From the NCBI RefSeq assembly GCF_001028665.1, contig NZ_CP011504.1, forward strand, positions 744,001 to 808,000: a DNA stretch of 64,000 bases. Direction: 5' to 3'. The notes below the pieces were generated by a model. That model worked only from the letters and a program-made list of their open reading frames with translations. It was not told the origin of the DNA and did no database searches. The position numbers were made by a program, and so were the translations under genes. Of the stretch, positions 44,367-53,162 are shown piece by piece. The stretch's first letter is position 1, and every line of letters begins with the position of its first letter. This stretch comes from Burkholderia pyrrocinia. Its GTDB lineage: Bacteria; Pseudomonadota; Gammaproteobacteria; Burkholderiales; Burkholderiaceae.

Positions 44367-45242
44367 CTACCCCCTCCTCGCCGCCTGCCCCCTCAACCAC
44401 GCGGCAAACGCCGTCACATGCTCGACCGCGACGCTCTCCGGCTCGACGTCGAGCCAGTACCCGAACGGCCCGATCGGCTGCACCGGCGACAGCCGCACGA
44501 GGCTGCCCTCGCCGATCTCCTCCTCGATCATGTTCAGGTCGACCACCGCGAGCCCGGCGCCCTTGCGCGCCGCGCGGATTGCCTGTTCGAGCGTCGAGAA
44601 CTCGATGCCGTCGCCGATCCGCGCGACGTCGACGCCTGCCTGCTCGCACCAGTCGGCCCACAGCGTCAGGCGTTTGCCCTCGTGCAGCACATGCAGCGAC
44701 GGCAAGCGGCCGAACAGCGCATCGAGCGCGTCGCCGCGATAGCGCGGCGCACCGACCAGCGCGTGCCGCTCCATCATCAGCAGTTCCGATTGCATGCCGG
44801 GCCGCGCCGCGCGCCCGAAGCGGATATGGCAATGGCAATCGTCGGCCGGCTCCGTGCGGATCGACAGCTCCACGTCGGGCAACGCCTCCGCGAGCGTGCC
44901 GAGCCGCGGCGAAAACCACTGCGTCGCGAACGTCGGCGGCAGCGACACCGTCAGGCGCCGCTTCGCGCCCGGCCGCGCGGCAGCGATTTCGCCGACGCCG
45001 CGCTCGATCGTGTCGAACGCCTGCCCGATGAACGGCAGCAACCGCTGGCCCGCATCGGTCAGACGCACGCCCTTGTGATCGCGCTCGAACAGGCGCGCAC
45101 CGAGCGCTTCCTCGAGCAGCCGGATCTGCCGGCTCACCGCGCCTTGCGTCACGCACAGCGACACCGCCGCGCGATTGAAGCTCAGGTGACGCGCGGTCTC
45201 CTCGAAAAATCGCAGCGCGATCAACGATGGCAGGCGTCGCAT
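44367..45242 (-). CDS. LysR-type regulator (GcvA-like)
   Basis: 291 residues from the ATG at 45242. Helix-turn-helix SLIALRFFEETARHLSFNRAAVSLCVTQGAVSRQIRLLEEALG, with the GcvA-type effector segments TVSLPPTFATQWFSPRLGTL and DDCHCHIRFGRAARPG. Divergent from a second GcvA-like LysR gene (212-bp spacer), an odd head-to-head pair of regulators. A role in controlling the aldehyde dehydrogenase/MFS operon further right is possible. Confidence 0.87.
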   Translation of the reverse strand: MRRLPSLIALRFFEETARHLSFNRAAVSLCVTQGAVSRQIRLLEEALGARLFERDHKGVRLTDAGQRLLPFIGQAFDTIERGVGEIAAARPGAKRRLTVSLPPTFATQWFSPRLGTLAEALPDVELSIRTEPADDCHCHIRFGRAARPGMQSELLMMERHALVGAPRYRGDALDALFGRLPSLHVLHEGKRLTLWADWCEQAGVDVARIGDGIEFSTLEQAIRAARKGAGLAVVDLNMIEEEIGEGSLVRLSPVQPIGPFGYWLDVEPESVAVEHVTAFAAWLRGQAARRG

Positions 45243-45454
45243 GATGTGTGCTCCTCTCTTTCGTCCGGCAGCCGGCCGGCCCGCCGGCAATCCCGCGGGC
45301 AGCTTTATCGCAGAAAAGCGCGCCGGCCGTCAGGCCGTGAAAACCCCGATGTCCGGTGCGTGCGGCTCCGGGCAGCCGCCTCATCGTTCATCGTCCCCGT
45401 CCCGCCGGCCGCCCGCCTACAATAAGCATCCCGCACCACACACGACACCGCCCC

Positions 45455-46405
45455 GTGAGACGCAAGATGCCGGCGCTGAATGCGCTGAAAGCCTTCGAGA
45501 TGGCCGGCCGCACCGGCAGCTTCACGCGCGCGGCCGAACTGCTCAACGTGACGCAGAGCGCGGTGAGCCGGCAGGTTCGCCAGCTCGAAGGCCAGCTCGG
45601 CGAAACGCTGCTCGAGCGCCGCCATCACCAGCTCGAACTGACGGCGGCCGGCCGCGTGCTGCTGCGCGCGCTGCAGCAGTCGTTCGACAAGATCGAGCTG
45701 ACCGTGCGCAGCCTGCAGGAAAAAACCCACCTGAACCGCCTGCGCGCGAACGTGCCGCCGACCTTTGCCGCACGCTGGCTGATGCCGCGCCTCGGCCGGC
45801 TGCGCGACGCGCATCCCGAATTCGAGCTGAGCCTCACGACGCGCATTCACGACAGCCTCGGCGAATCGCGCGTGCTCGATTGCGCGATCCGGTTCGGCGA
45901 CGGCGAATGGGACGGCTTCGACAACGCGCTGCTGATGCAGGAGCAGCATATCGCCGTCTGCGCGCCCGCGCTGTATGCGCGGCTGCGACAGGAAGGCGCG
46001 CCGATCGACCTGAACCGCTTCACGCTGTTGCACGTGCTCGCGACCGACGACCAGCGCTACCTGACCTGGCAACACTGGCTGAAGGCGGCCGGCATCGCCG
46101 ACGTCGACACGCGCGGCGGCTACGAATTCGACCTGCTCGACCATGCGATCCGCGCGGCGATCGACGGGCTCGGGATCACGATCGCCGATCGCCACATGGT
46201 CGCGCGCGAGCTCGCGACCGGGCAACTGATGCAGGTGCTCAACGTGCACGTCGACGGCCACCAGTCGTACTGGTTCGTCACGCGGCCCGAACAGACGAAC
46301 CTGCCGCACATCGTGCAGTTCCGCGACTGGCTGCAGCAGGAAGTGTGGCTCGCGAAGCGCCACCTCGAACCGTCGTCGCCGCTGCCGCAGGTGCCGCTGG
46401 CCTAG
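45455..46405 (+). CDS. LysR-type regulator (GcvA-like), upstream of the aldA operon
   Basis: 316 residues if started at the GTG at 45455 (MRRKMPALNALKAFE, the usual opening of this subfamily), or 312 from the ATG at 45467. Helix-turn-helix GSFTRAAELLNVTQSAVSRQVRQLEGQLG, effector domain RANVPPTFAARWLMPRLGRL, and a middle IRFGDGEWDGFDNALLM. It is the nearest regulator upstream of the catabolic operon beginning at 46774 and on the same strand, so it probably controls that operon. Confidence 0.87.
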   Translation: MRRKMPALNALKAFEMAGRTGSFTRAAELLNVTQSAVSRQVRQLEGQLGETLLERRHHQLELTAAGRVLLRALQQSFDKIELTVRSLQEKTHLNRLRANVPPTFAARWLMPRLGRLRDAHPEFELSLTTRIHDSLGESRVLDCAIRFGDGEWDGFDNALLMQEQHIAVCAPALYARLRQEGAPIDLNRFTLLHVLATDDQRYLTWQHWLKAAGIADVDTRGGYEFDLLDHAIRAAIDGLGITIADRHMVARELATGQLMQVLNVHVDGHQSYWFVTRPEQTNLPHIVQFRDWLQQEVWLAKRHLEPSSPLPQVPLA

Positions 46406-46773
46406 CGCGCGATCCGTCCCCGGCCAGCCTCAGCCTCAGCCTCAGCCTCAGCCCCAGCCCCAGCCCCAGCCCCGACCCCGTCCCCGGACGCCGGCCGCGG
46501 GCGACACCTTACCGGCTCCCGCGCCCGCCCGCATTCGGACCAGTCGGAAAATGCGGCCCGGCCGCCGCCCGCGCCCGTCCCGCCACCGCCGCACCGGCCT
46601 TGCCGGACGGGCGATTCCGGCCGATTCGTCGAGTAACGTGCGTTTTTCTCATGCTCGACGCGAAAATAAGTCGTTTGTCGTGCGCTAAACGCATGAACAG
46701 AATGGCCCCTGTCCCGTGCCGCGCGTTTCGCCGCTCGAAGCGATCCGCCCGCATCCATCGGAGGAGCCACTTC
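46406..46773. other. 368-bp spacer before the aldA operon
   Basis: Starts with the CAGCCY hexamer repeats, then GC-rich sequence without a supportable gene. The last 150 bp become more AT-rich (ATAAGTCGTTTGTCG around 46665) and should contain the operon promoter, but no clear -35/-10 pair stands out. Confidence 0.5.
46425..46472. repeat. Hexamer repeat (CAGCCY)8
   Basis: Four CAGCCT units followed by four CAGCCC units, head to tail, 19 bp after the LysR stop. Non-coding in all likelihood; a simple-sequence locus prone to length change. Confidence 0.95.
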
Positions 46774-48198
46774 ATGCGCATCGAACGCAACTACGTCAAC
46801 GGCCGTTTCGTCGTCCCGGAAAGCGACGCGACCATCGTCGTCCACAATCCCGCCACCGAAGCACCGTACGCGCGCGTGCCGGCCGCAACGCCGGCCGACG
46901 CGCTGGCCGCCGTCGACGCCGCGGCCGCCGCGCAAAAGGCGTGGCGCAAGCTGCCGAGCGCCGAACGCGCGACCTACCTGCACAAGCTCGCCGACGCGCT
47001 GACCGCACGCGCGCCCGACATCGGCGCGGCGCTCGCGCAGGAATCCGGCAAGAGCGTCGAGGACGCATCGAACGAAGCCGTCTACGCCGGCCAGATCACG
47101 CGCTACCACGCCGAGTGGGCGCGCCGGATCGAGGGCGAGATCATCCCGAGCGACACGCCCGACGAGAACCTGTTCCTGCAGCGCGAGCCGATCGGTGTCG
47201 TCGCGTGCCTGATCCCGTTCAACTATCCCGTCTACACGCTGCTGCGCAAGGTCGCGCCCGCGCTGATCTCCGGCAACACCGTGGTCGTGCGGCCGAGCAA
47301 CCACACGCCGGTGTCGGCGTTCGAGATCGCAAAGGCCGTCGACGAAGCCGGGTTCCCGCCGGGCGTCGTCAACATCCTGACGATGGACCATGCAACGGCC
47401 GAGGCACTGTGCACGCATCCGGCGGTCGGGATGATCACGCTGACGGGCAGCGTGAACGCGGGCCGCAAGGTGCTCGACTACTGCAAGGCGAACATCGCGA
47501 AGCCGTCGCTCGAACTCGGCGGCAAGACGCCCGCGATCATCGAGCCCGACGCCGACCTCGAACGCGCGGCCGCCGCGCTCGTCGCGTCGAAAACCACGCA
47601 TTGCGGCCAGCTCTGCACGGCCATCGAGCGCGTGTACGTGCACGACAGCGTGCACGACCGCTTTGTCGCGCTGCTGAAGGAAAAGATGGGCGCGGTACGC
47701 AGCGGCGACCGTGCGGCCGATCCGTCGAACATGGGCCCGCTCGTCAGCGCATCGGCGCGCGCGCACATCCACGCGATGGTCGAACGCGCGGTCGCGGCCG
47801 GCGCGACGCTCGAAACCGGCGGCGCGATCCCCGACGGCCCCGGCTTCTTCTACCCGGCCACGCTGCTGACGAACTGCCGGCAGGACATGGAGATCGTGCA
47901 GGAGGAAACCTTCGGCCCGATCATGCCCGTGCTGCGCTACTCGACGATCGACGAAGCCGTCGGCTTCGCGAACGACCACCAGTTCGGGCTGTCGTCGGTG
48001 CTGTACACGGAGCACTACCGCACCGCGATGACCGTCGCGAACGCGATCGAGGCGGGCGAGCTGTACGTGAACCGCACGCCGGCCGATCCGTACCAGGGCT
48101 TCCACGCCGGCTGGAAGCGCTCGGGCCTCGGCGGCGACGACGGCAAGCACGGGATGCTCGAATTCACGCAGACGCGCCTCGTCGTCATGAAGTACTGA
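46774..48198 (+). CDS. aldA: Aldehyde dehydrogenase, lactaldehyde/glycolaldehyde type (AldA-like)
   Basis: 474 residues from the ATG at 46774, with GGAGGAG 8 bases upstream. IPFNYPVYTLLRKVAPAL replaces the usual W-N-F-P with F-N-Y-P, as in AldA. Rossmann GSVNAGRK, base Glu in SLELGGKTP, nucleophile Cys281 in THCGQLCTAIER, and ETFGPIMPVL. AldA-type enzymes oxidise lactaldehyde, glycolaldehyde and related hydroxyaldehydes from sugar breakdown. First gene of the operon with MFS, dehydratase and GMC oxidoreductase, which supports a hydroxyaldehyde substrate. Confidence 0.88.
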   Translation: MRIERNYVNGRFVVPESDATIVVHNPATEAPYARVPAATPADALAAVDAAAAAQKAWRKLPSAERATYLHKLADALTARAPDIGAALAQESGKSVEDASNEAVYAGQITRYHAEWARRIEGEIIPSDTPDENLFLQREPIGVVACLIPFNYPVYTLLRKVAPALISGNTVVVRPSNHTPVSAFEIAKAVDEAGFPPGVVNILTMDHATAEALCTHPAVGMITLTGSVNAGRKVLDYCKANIAKPSLELGGKTPAIIEPDADLERAAAALVASKTTHCGQLCTAIERVYVHDSVHDRFVALLKEKMGAVRSGDRAADPSNMGPLVSASARAHIHAMVERAVAAGATLETGGAIPDGPGFFYPATLLTNCRQDMEIVQEETFGPIMPVLRYSTIDEAVGFANDHQFGLSSVLYTEHYRTAMTVANAIEAGELYVNRTPADPYQGFHAGWKRSGLGGDDGKHGMLEFTQTRLVVMKY

Positions 48199-48311
48199 CG
48201 CATCCGGGCGCGCGCGGCCACGACACCGCCGCGCGCGCCGCCCCGATCCGATCGAACACAAAACAAATCTGCAGACCTCCGCTTGAAGGAAGTCTGATGG
48301 AGGAAGACATC

Positions 48312-49643
48312 ATGCCGACCCAACCGTCGACGCCCGCCGCGTCGCTCGCATTGCAGGACAACACGCAAGACGCACACGCGTCGCAAGACACACGCGCGCA
48401 GCGCTACCTGCAACTGCTGCTGCTCGTGATCGCCGCGGGCGCGATCTACCCGATGCTGTACCTGCGGCAGGTGTACCAGCCGACGATGCTGCAGTTCTTC
48501 CGTATCGACGACGTGCAGCTCGGTTACCTGTACTCGTCGCTCGGCACGATTTTCCTCGTCAGCTACCTGCCGAGCGGCTGGCTCGCCGACCGCCTGTCGC
48601 CGCGCTGGCTGATCTGCTTCTCGCTGCTCGCGACGGGCGCGCTCGGGCTCGTTTACGCAACCGGGCCGTCGTTCAACACGCTCGTGCTGATCTTCGGCGG
48701 CTGGGGGCTCACCACCGGCCTCACGTTCTGGGCGGCCGTGATCAAGCGCGTGAACGTGATCGCGGGCCCCGACCAACAGGGCCGCTTCTTCGGGCTGCTC
48801 GACGGCGGCCGCGGGCTCGTCGAGGCGCTGCTCGCGACGATCGCGATCACGCTGTTCGCGTACGTGACGCAGGCGCACGGCGGCACCGATGCAGCCGGCT
48901 TCAAGCTCGTCGTGCACCTGTATGCGTTCTTCTGCATCGCGCTCGGCGTGCTGCTTGCGCTGGTGAAGGATCCGGCGCGCGCGGGCGATCGCGCGGCGGC
49001 CACGAAGCGCCGCACCGGCAACGTGCTGACCGACCTGAAGACGCTCGCGGCAATCCCCGAGCTGTGGCTCGTCGCGGCGATCGTGTTCTGCGGCTACCAG
49101 GTGTTCTGGGCGACCTACAGCTTCTCCGCGTACCTGCACGAAGGCAACTTCGGGCTCAGCGCGACGGCGGCCGGCTTCATCACGACGCTCAAGCTGTGGA
49201 TGCGCCCCGTCGGCGGCATCGGCGGCGGCTTCCTCGGCGACCGCGTGTCGAAGGTGTCGGTGCTGTTCTGGGCGCTCGTGCTCGCGGCGCTGTCGCTCGT
49301 CGGGCTGATCGCCGCACCGCCGCACAGCCCGCAGGCGATGCTCGTCGTGCTCGTGCTGTTCATCGGCATCCTCACCTATTCGATTCGCGGCCTGTACTGG
49401 TCGCTGCTCGACGACTGCAAGGTTCCGACGCATTGCGCGGGCCTCGCGATCGGCCTGATCTCGGTGCTCGGCTATTCGCCCGACGTATTCGTGCCGCTGA
49501 TCAACGGCTACGTGACGCAGACCTACCCGGGCGCGCACGGCTACCAGCTCTATTTCGGTTATATCGCGGCGATCGCGCTCTGCGGCGCAGGCGCCGCCGC
49601 GTTCCTCAAATACCGCCTCAATCGCATCAAGGAGTCCGTATGA
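48312..49643 (+). CDS. MFS transporter
   Basis: 443 residues from the ATG at 48312, which has GGAGGAAG 8 bases upstream; an ATG at 48297 (with AAGGAA) would add five residues. Twelve hydrophobic segments, starting LLLLVIAAGAIYPMLYLRQ, and a Gly-rich SGWLADRLSPRW A-motif loop. It overlaps the next gene by four bases (ATGA), so translational coupling to the dehydratase is certain, making it a carrier for that enzyme's sugar acid. Specificity is not readable from sequence. Confidence 0.87.
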   Translation: MPTQPSTPAASLALQDNTQDAHASQDTRAQRYLQLLLLVIAAGAIYPMLYLRQVYQPTMLQFFRIDDVQLGYLYSSLGTIFLVSYLPSGWLADRLSPRWLICFSLLATGALGLVYATGPSFNTLVLIFGGWGLTTGLTFWAAVIKRVNVIAGPDQQGRFFGLLDGGRGLVEALLATIAITLFAYVTQAHGGTDAAGFKLVVHLYAFFCIALGVLLALVKDPARAGDRAAATKRRTGNVLTDLKTLAAIPELWLVAAIVFCGYQVFWATYSFSAYLHEGNFGLSATAAGFITTLKLWMRPVGGIGGGFLGDRVSKVSVLFWALVLAALSLVGLIAAPPHSPQAMLVVLVLFIGILTYSIRGLYWSLLDDCKVPTHCAGLAIGLISVLGYSPDVFVPLINGYVTQTYPGAHGYQLYFGYIAAIALCGAGAAAFLKYRLNRIKESV

Positions 49644-50857
49644 AGATCGTTTCGCTCGAAACCCACATCGTCGCCGTGCCGCCGCCGCATGTCGGCGGGA
49701 TGTACTGGATCTTCGTGAAGCTGAAGACCGACGACGGGATCGAAGGCGTCGGCGAGATCTATTCGGCGACGTTCCACCCGAAGGCGATGGGCCCGATCAT
49801 CGACGACGTGTTCGACCGCTACCTGCTGAACCACGACCCGCATCACGTCGAGCGGCTGTTCCGCCACGCGTATTCGAGCGGCTTCACGCAGCGGCCCGAC
49901 CTCACGATGATGGGCGTCGTCAGCGGCCTCGAGATGGCGTGCTGGGACATCATCGGCAAGGCCGCCGGCAAGCCCGTGTACGAACTGCTCGGCGGCAGGA
50001 TCCACGATCGGCTGCGCTCGTACACGTACCTGTATCCGAAGAACGCGAACGGCGAATACGACTACGACGATCCCGACCTCGCGGCAGAATGCGCGGCCGA
50101 GAACGTGAAGCTCGGCTTCACGGCCGTCAAGTTCGACCCGGCCGGCCCGTACACGGCCTACTCGGGCCACCAGTTGTCGCTCGAAGTGCTCGACCGCTGC
50201 GAGCTGTTCTGCCGCCGCGTGCGCGAGGCCGTCGGCAGCAAGGCCGACCTGCTGTTCGGCACGCACGGGCAGATGGTGCCGTCGTCGGCGATCCGGCTGG
50301 CGAAGCGGCTCGAGAAATACGACCCGCTGTGGTTCGAGGAACCCGTGCCGCCGGGCCAGGAAGAAGCGATCGCCGAAGTCGCGAAGCACACGTCGATTCC
50401 GATCGCGACCGGCGAGCGCCTGACGACCAAGTACGAATTCCACAAGCTGTTGCAGGCGGGCGGCGCATCGATCCTGCAGTTGAACGTCGCACGTGTGGGC
50501 GGCCTGCTCGAAGCGAAGAAGATCGCGACGCTCGCCGAAGTGCACTACGCGCAGATCGCGCCGCACCTGTACAACGGGCCGGTCGGCGCGGCCGCGAGCA
50601 TCCAGCTCGCGACCTGCACGCCGAACTTCCTGATCCAGGAAAGCATCATGACGTGGGGCGGGTTCCATGCCGAAGTCGTGAAGACGCCGATCCGCTGGGA
50701 AGACGGCTACATCATCCCGTCGAACGAGCCGGGCCTCGGCATCGAACTCGACATGGACGTCGTGCGCCGTCACACGCCGTACACGGGCGAGCGGCTGCAC
50801 CTGCAGATGGGCGAGAAGCCCGTCGACGTGAAGGATCTCGCCCCCGCGAAGGGCTGA
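49640..50857 (+). CDS. Enolase-superfamily dehydratase (mandelate racemase/muconate lactonizing family)
   Basis: 405 residues from the ATG at 49640, overlapping the transporter stop; AAGGAG upstream. N-terminal capping domain (ETHIVAVPPPHVGGMYWIFVKLKTD segment) and (beta/alpha)7-beta barrel with Lys164 in AVKFDPAG, the metal ligands in WFEEPVPPG and ATGERLTTK, and a terminal-strand His in IAPHLYNGPV. The Lys164/His arrangement suits acid-sugar dehydratases such as mannonate, galactonate or glucarate dehydratase. The exact sugar acid is not decidable by eye. Confidence 0.85.
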   Translation: MKIVSLETHIVAVPPPHVGGMYWIFVKLKTDDGIEGVGEIYSATFHPKAMGPIIDDVFDRYLLNHDPHHVERLFRHAYSSGFTQRPDLTMMGVVSGLEMACWDIIGKAAGKPVYELLGGRIHDRLRSYTYLYPKNANGEYDYDDPDLAAECAAENVKLGFTAVKFDPAGPYTAYSGHQLSLEVLDRCELFCRRVREAVGSKADLLFGTHGQMVPSSAIRLAKRLEKYDPLWFEEPVPPGQEEAIAEVAKHTSIPIATGERLTTKYEFHKLLQAGGASILQLNVARVGGLLEAKKIATLAEVHYAQIAPHLYNGPVGAAASIQLATCTPNFLIQESIMTWGGFHAEVVKTPIRWEDGYIIPSNEPGLGIELDMDVVRRHTPYTGERLHLQMGEKPVDVKDLAPAKG

Positions 50858-50874
50858 CCAGGACAAACGCGACC

Positions 50875-52542
50875 ATGACTTACGACTACATCATCGTCGG
50901 CGCGGGCTCGGCCGGCTGCATCCTCGCGAACCGCCTCAGCGAATCGGGCCGGCACTCGGTGCTGCTGCTCGAAGCGGGCGAACACGACGCGTCGTTCTGG
51001 TTCAAGGTGCCGGTCGGCTTCACGAAGACCTACTACAACCGCCGCTACAACTGGATGTACTACAGCGAGCCCGAAGCGCAGCTCGCCGACCGCAAGCTGT
51101 ACTGCCCGCGCGGCAAGGTGGTCGGCGGATCGGGCTCGATCAACGCGATGGTCTACGTGCGCGGCCAGCGCAGCGACTACGACGACTGGGCGAACGCCGG
51201 CAATCCGGGCTGGGCGTACGACGACGTGCTGCCGTACTTCCGCAAGCTCGAAACCCACGCGGCCGGCGCGACCGACCCGCAGCATCACGGTTCGACGGGG
51301 CCGATTCACATCACGTCGATGAAGGCCGACGTGCATCCGATCGTCCACGAGTTCCTGACGGGTTGCGCGCAACTGAACCTGCCGCGCACCGACGACTTCA
51401 ACGGCGCGCACTTCGAAGGCGCGGGCATCTACGACCTGAACACGAAAAACGGCGAACGCTGTTCGAGCAGCTTCGCGTACCTGCGGCCCGCGCTGGGCCG
51501 CGCGAACCTCACGCTGCGCTCGGGCGTGCTGGTGCGGCGCGTGACGTTCGACGGCTCGCGCGCGACCGGCGTGGTCGTGGCCGGCGCAAACGGCGACGAA
51601 ACACTCATCGCCGCGCGCGAGGTAATCCTCGCGGCCGGCGCGGTCGATACGCCGAAGCTGCTGCAACTGTCGGGCATCGGCGATCCGGCGCTGCTCGCGC
51701 GCCGGCGCGTACCGCTCGTGCATGCGCTGCCGGCAGTGGGCCGCAACCTGCAGGACCACCTGTGCGTGAGCTTCTACTTCAAGGCGAACCGGCCGACGCT
51801 GAACGACGAGATGGGCACGCTGCTCGGCAAGATGAAGATCGGGTTGCGCTACCTGCTGACGAAACGCGGCCCGCTCGCGATGAGCGTCAACCAGGCCGGC
51901 GGCTTCTTCCGCGGCACGGACGATGCGCGGGAACCGAACCTGCAGCTCTACTTCAACCCGCTGTCGTACCGGATTCCGAAGAGCGACCGCGCGAGCATCA
52001 AGCCCGAGCCGTATTCGGGTTTCCTGATCGCGTTCAACCCGTGCCGGCCGACGAGCCGCGGCACGATCGAGATCGCGTCGAACCGCGCGGAAGACGCGGC
52101 GAAGATCCGCATCAATGCACTGACCACGCAGAAGGATCTCGACGAAGCCGTGCAGGGCAGCAAGGTGATCCGCGCGCTGATGCACGCGCCGGCGCTGAAG
52201 TCGATGACCGTCGAGGAAATCTCGCCGGGGCCGCAGGTCGACTCCGACGAAGCGATGCTGCAGTACTTCCGCGAGCAGTCGGGGTCGATCTACCACCTGT
52301 GCGGCTCGTGCGCGATGGGGCCCGATGCGGCGACGTCGGTCGTCGATGCGTCGTTGCGCGTGCACGGGCTGCAGGCGCTGCGGATCGTCGACGCGTCGGT
52401 GTTCCCGAACATCACGTCGGGCAACATCAACGCACCGACGATGATGGTCGCGGAGAAAGGCGCGGATCTGATTCTGGCGGACGCGCAACGCGCAGAAACC
52501 GCCGGCGCGCGGATGCGCACCCGCGAAACCGTCCCGCACTGA
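50875..52542 (+). CDS. GMC-family FAD oxidoreductase (choline/alcohol dehydrogenase-like)
   Basis: 555 residues from the ATG at 50875. N-terminal FAD motif YIIVGAGSAGCILANRLSE, GMC signature 1 PRGKVVGGSGSINAMVYVRG, signature 2 GAVDTPKLLQLSGIG, active-site His474 in IYHLCGSCAMG and the C-terminal NITSGNINAPTMMVAEKGAD. No signal peptide. The family oxidises primary alcohols (choline, polyols, aldose-type sugars) to aldehydes. 17 bp behind the dehydratase; the aldehyde product would feed AldA, closing a route alcohol to aldehyde to acid. Confidence 0.9.
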   Translation: MTYDYIIVGAGSAGCILANRLSESGRHSVLLLEAGEHDASFWFKVPVGFTKTYYNRRYNWMYYSEPEAQLADRKLYCPRGKVVGGSGSINAMVYVRGQRSDYDDWANAGNPGWAYDDVLPYFRKLETHAAGATDPQHHGSTGPIHITSMKADVHPIVHEFLTGCAQLNLPRTDDFNGAHFEGAGIYDLNTKNGERCSSSFAYLRPALGRANLTLRSGVLVRRVTFDGSRATGVVVAGANGDETLIAAREVILAAGAVDTPKLLQLSGIGDPALLARRRVPLVHALPAVGRNLQDHLCVSFYFKANRPTLNDEMGTLLGKMKIGLRYLLTKRGPLAMSVNQAGGFFRGTDDAREPNLQLYFNPLSYRIPKSDRASIKPEPYSGFLIAFNPCRPTSRGTIEIASNRAEDAAKIRINALTTQKDLDEAVQGSKVIRALMHAPALKSMTVEEISPGPQVDSDEAMLQYFREQSGSIYHLCGSCAMGPDAATSVVDASLRVHGLQALRIVDASVFPNITSGNINAPTMMVAEKGADLILADAQRAETAGARMRTRETVPH

Positions 52543-53162
52543 CGCGACGGCCCGATGCTCGCGCGAACGCCGGCGCGAACCGTTTCCAGCGGAATCGACG
52601 CGCCCCGCGGAGGGAACGGAACGCGCGATTTCCGCGCGATCGCGTCTCCGGCGACGGCGGCCGGCCCCACGCATCGTCCGGTCGGCACAATGCCCGCCGG
52701 CACACGGGAAAACACCACCATGAACACGCCGCGGGGCCCGCGCGCACAGGCTCGAAACGTGCATTCGGTTTTGACGGAAGGCCCCGCGAAACAGGTGTCG
52801 CCGTGTCGTCCGTCGTCCGCCATACGCGAGCAAGGGTTTGTCTGGTTGGCGTTCGATGCCGGCCTGCACTAGCCTCGTGAGGTCTGTCGCCGCATCGTTC
52901 GGCCGGCGGGACGTGACGTTGTGGTGACGTTGTGCACATTGACAATCGAGTGTCGGCGCGCGGCCTCGCTGCCGAAGTTTCATTGCGTTCGATCACGCAC
53001 ATCGATGCAGCCGGAGAAACATTCTTTGGCTCGCGTGCGATGTGACGCGCGTTCAGCGCTCGCGTGACGTGACGCGCAGCGAAGCGATCCGGGGCAACGC
53101 GCGCGCCGGCTTGCCGTCGGTGTGCGCCGGGGGAACCGCAGGCCCGATCGTGGAGACGCGCC
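52543..53162. other. 620-bp interval before the Fap-like locus
   Basis: No convincing gene: an open frame on the plus strand (52555-52872) has no ribosome site and no family. A TTGACA hexamer at 52939-52944 lies in a less GC-rich stretch, but no -10 at the right distance stands out. The last 100 bp should contain the leader of the barrel gene at 53163. Confidence 0.5.

Noticed and set aside
52555..52872. A 105-residue plus-strand frame after the GMC gene
   Set aside because: No ribosome site, atypical composition and no domain; treated as intergenic.
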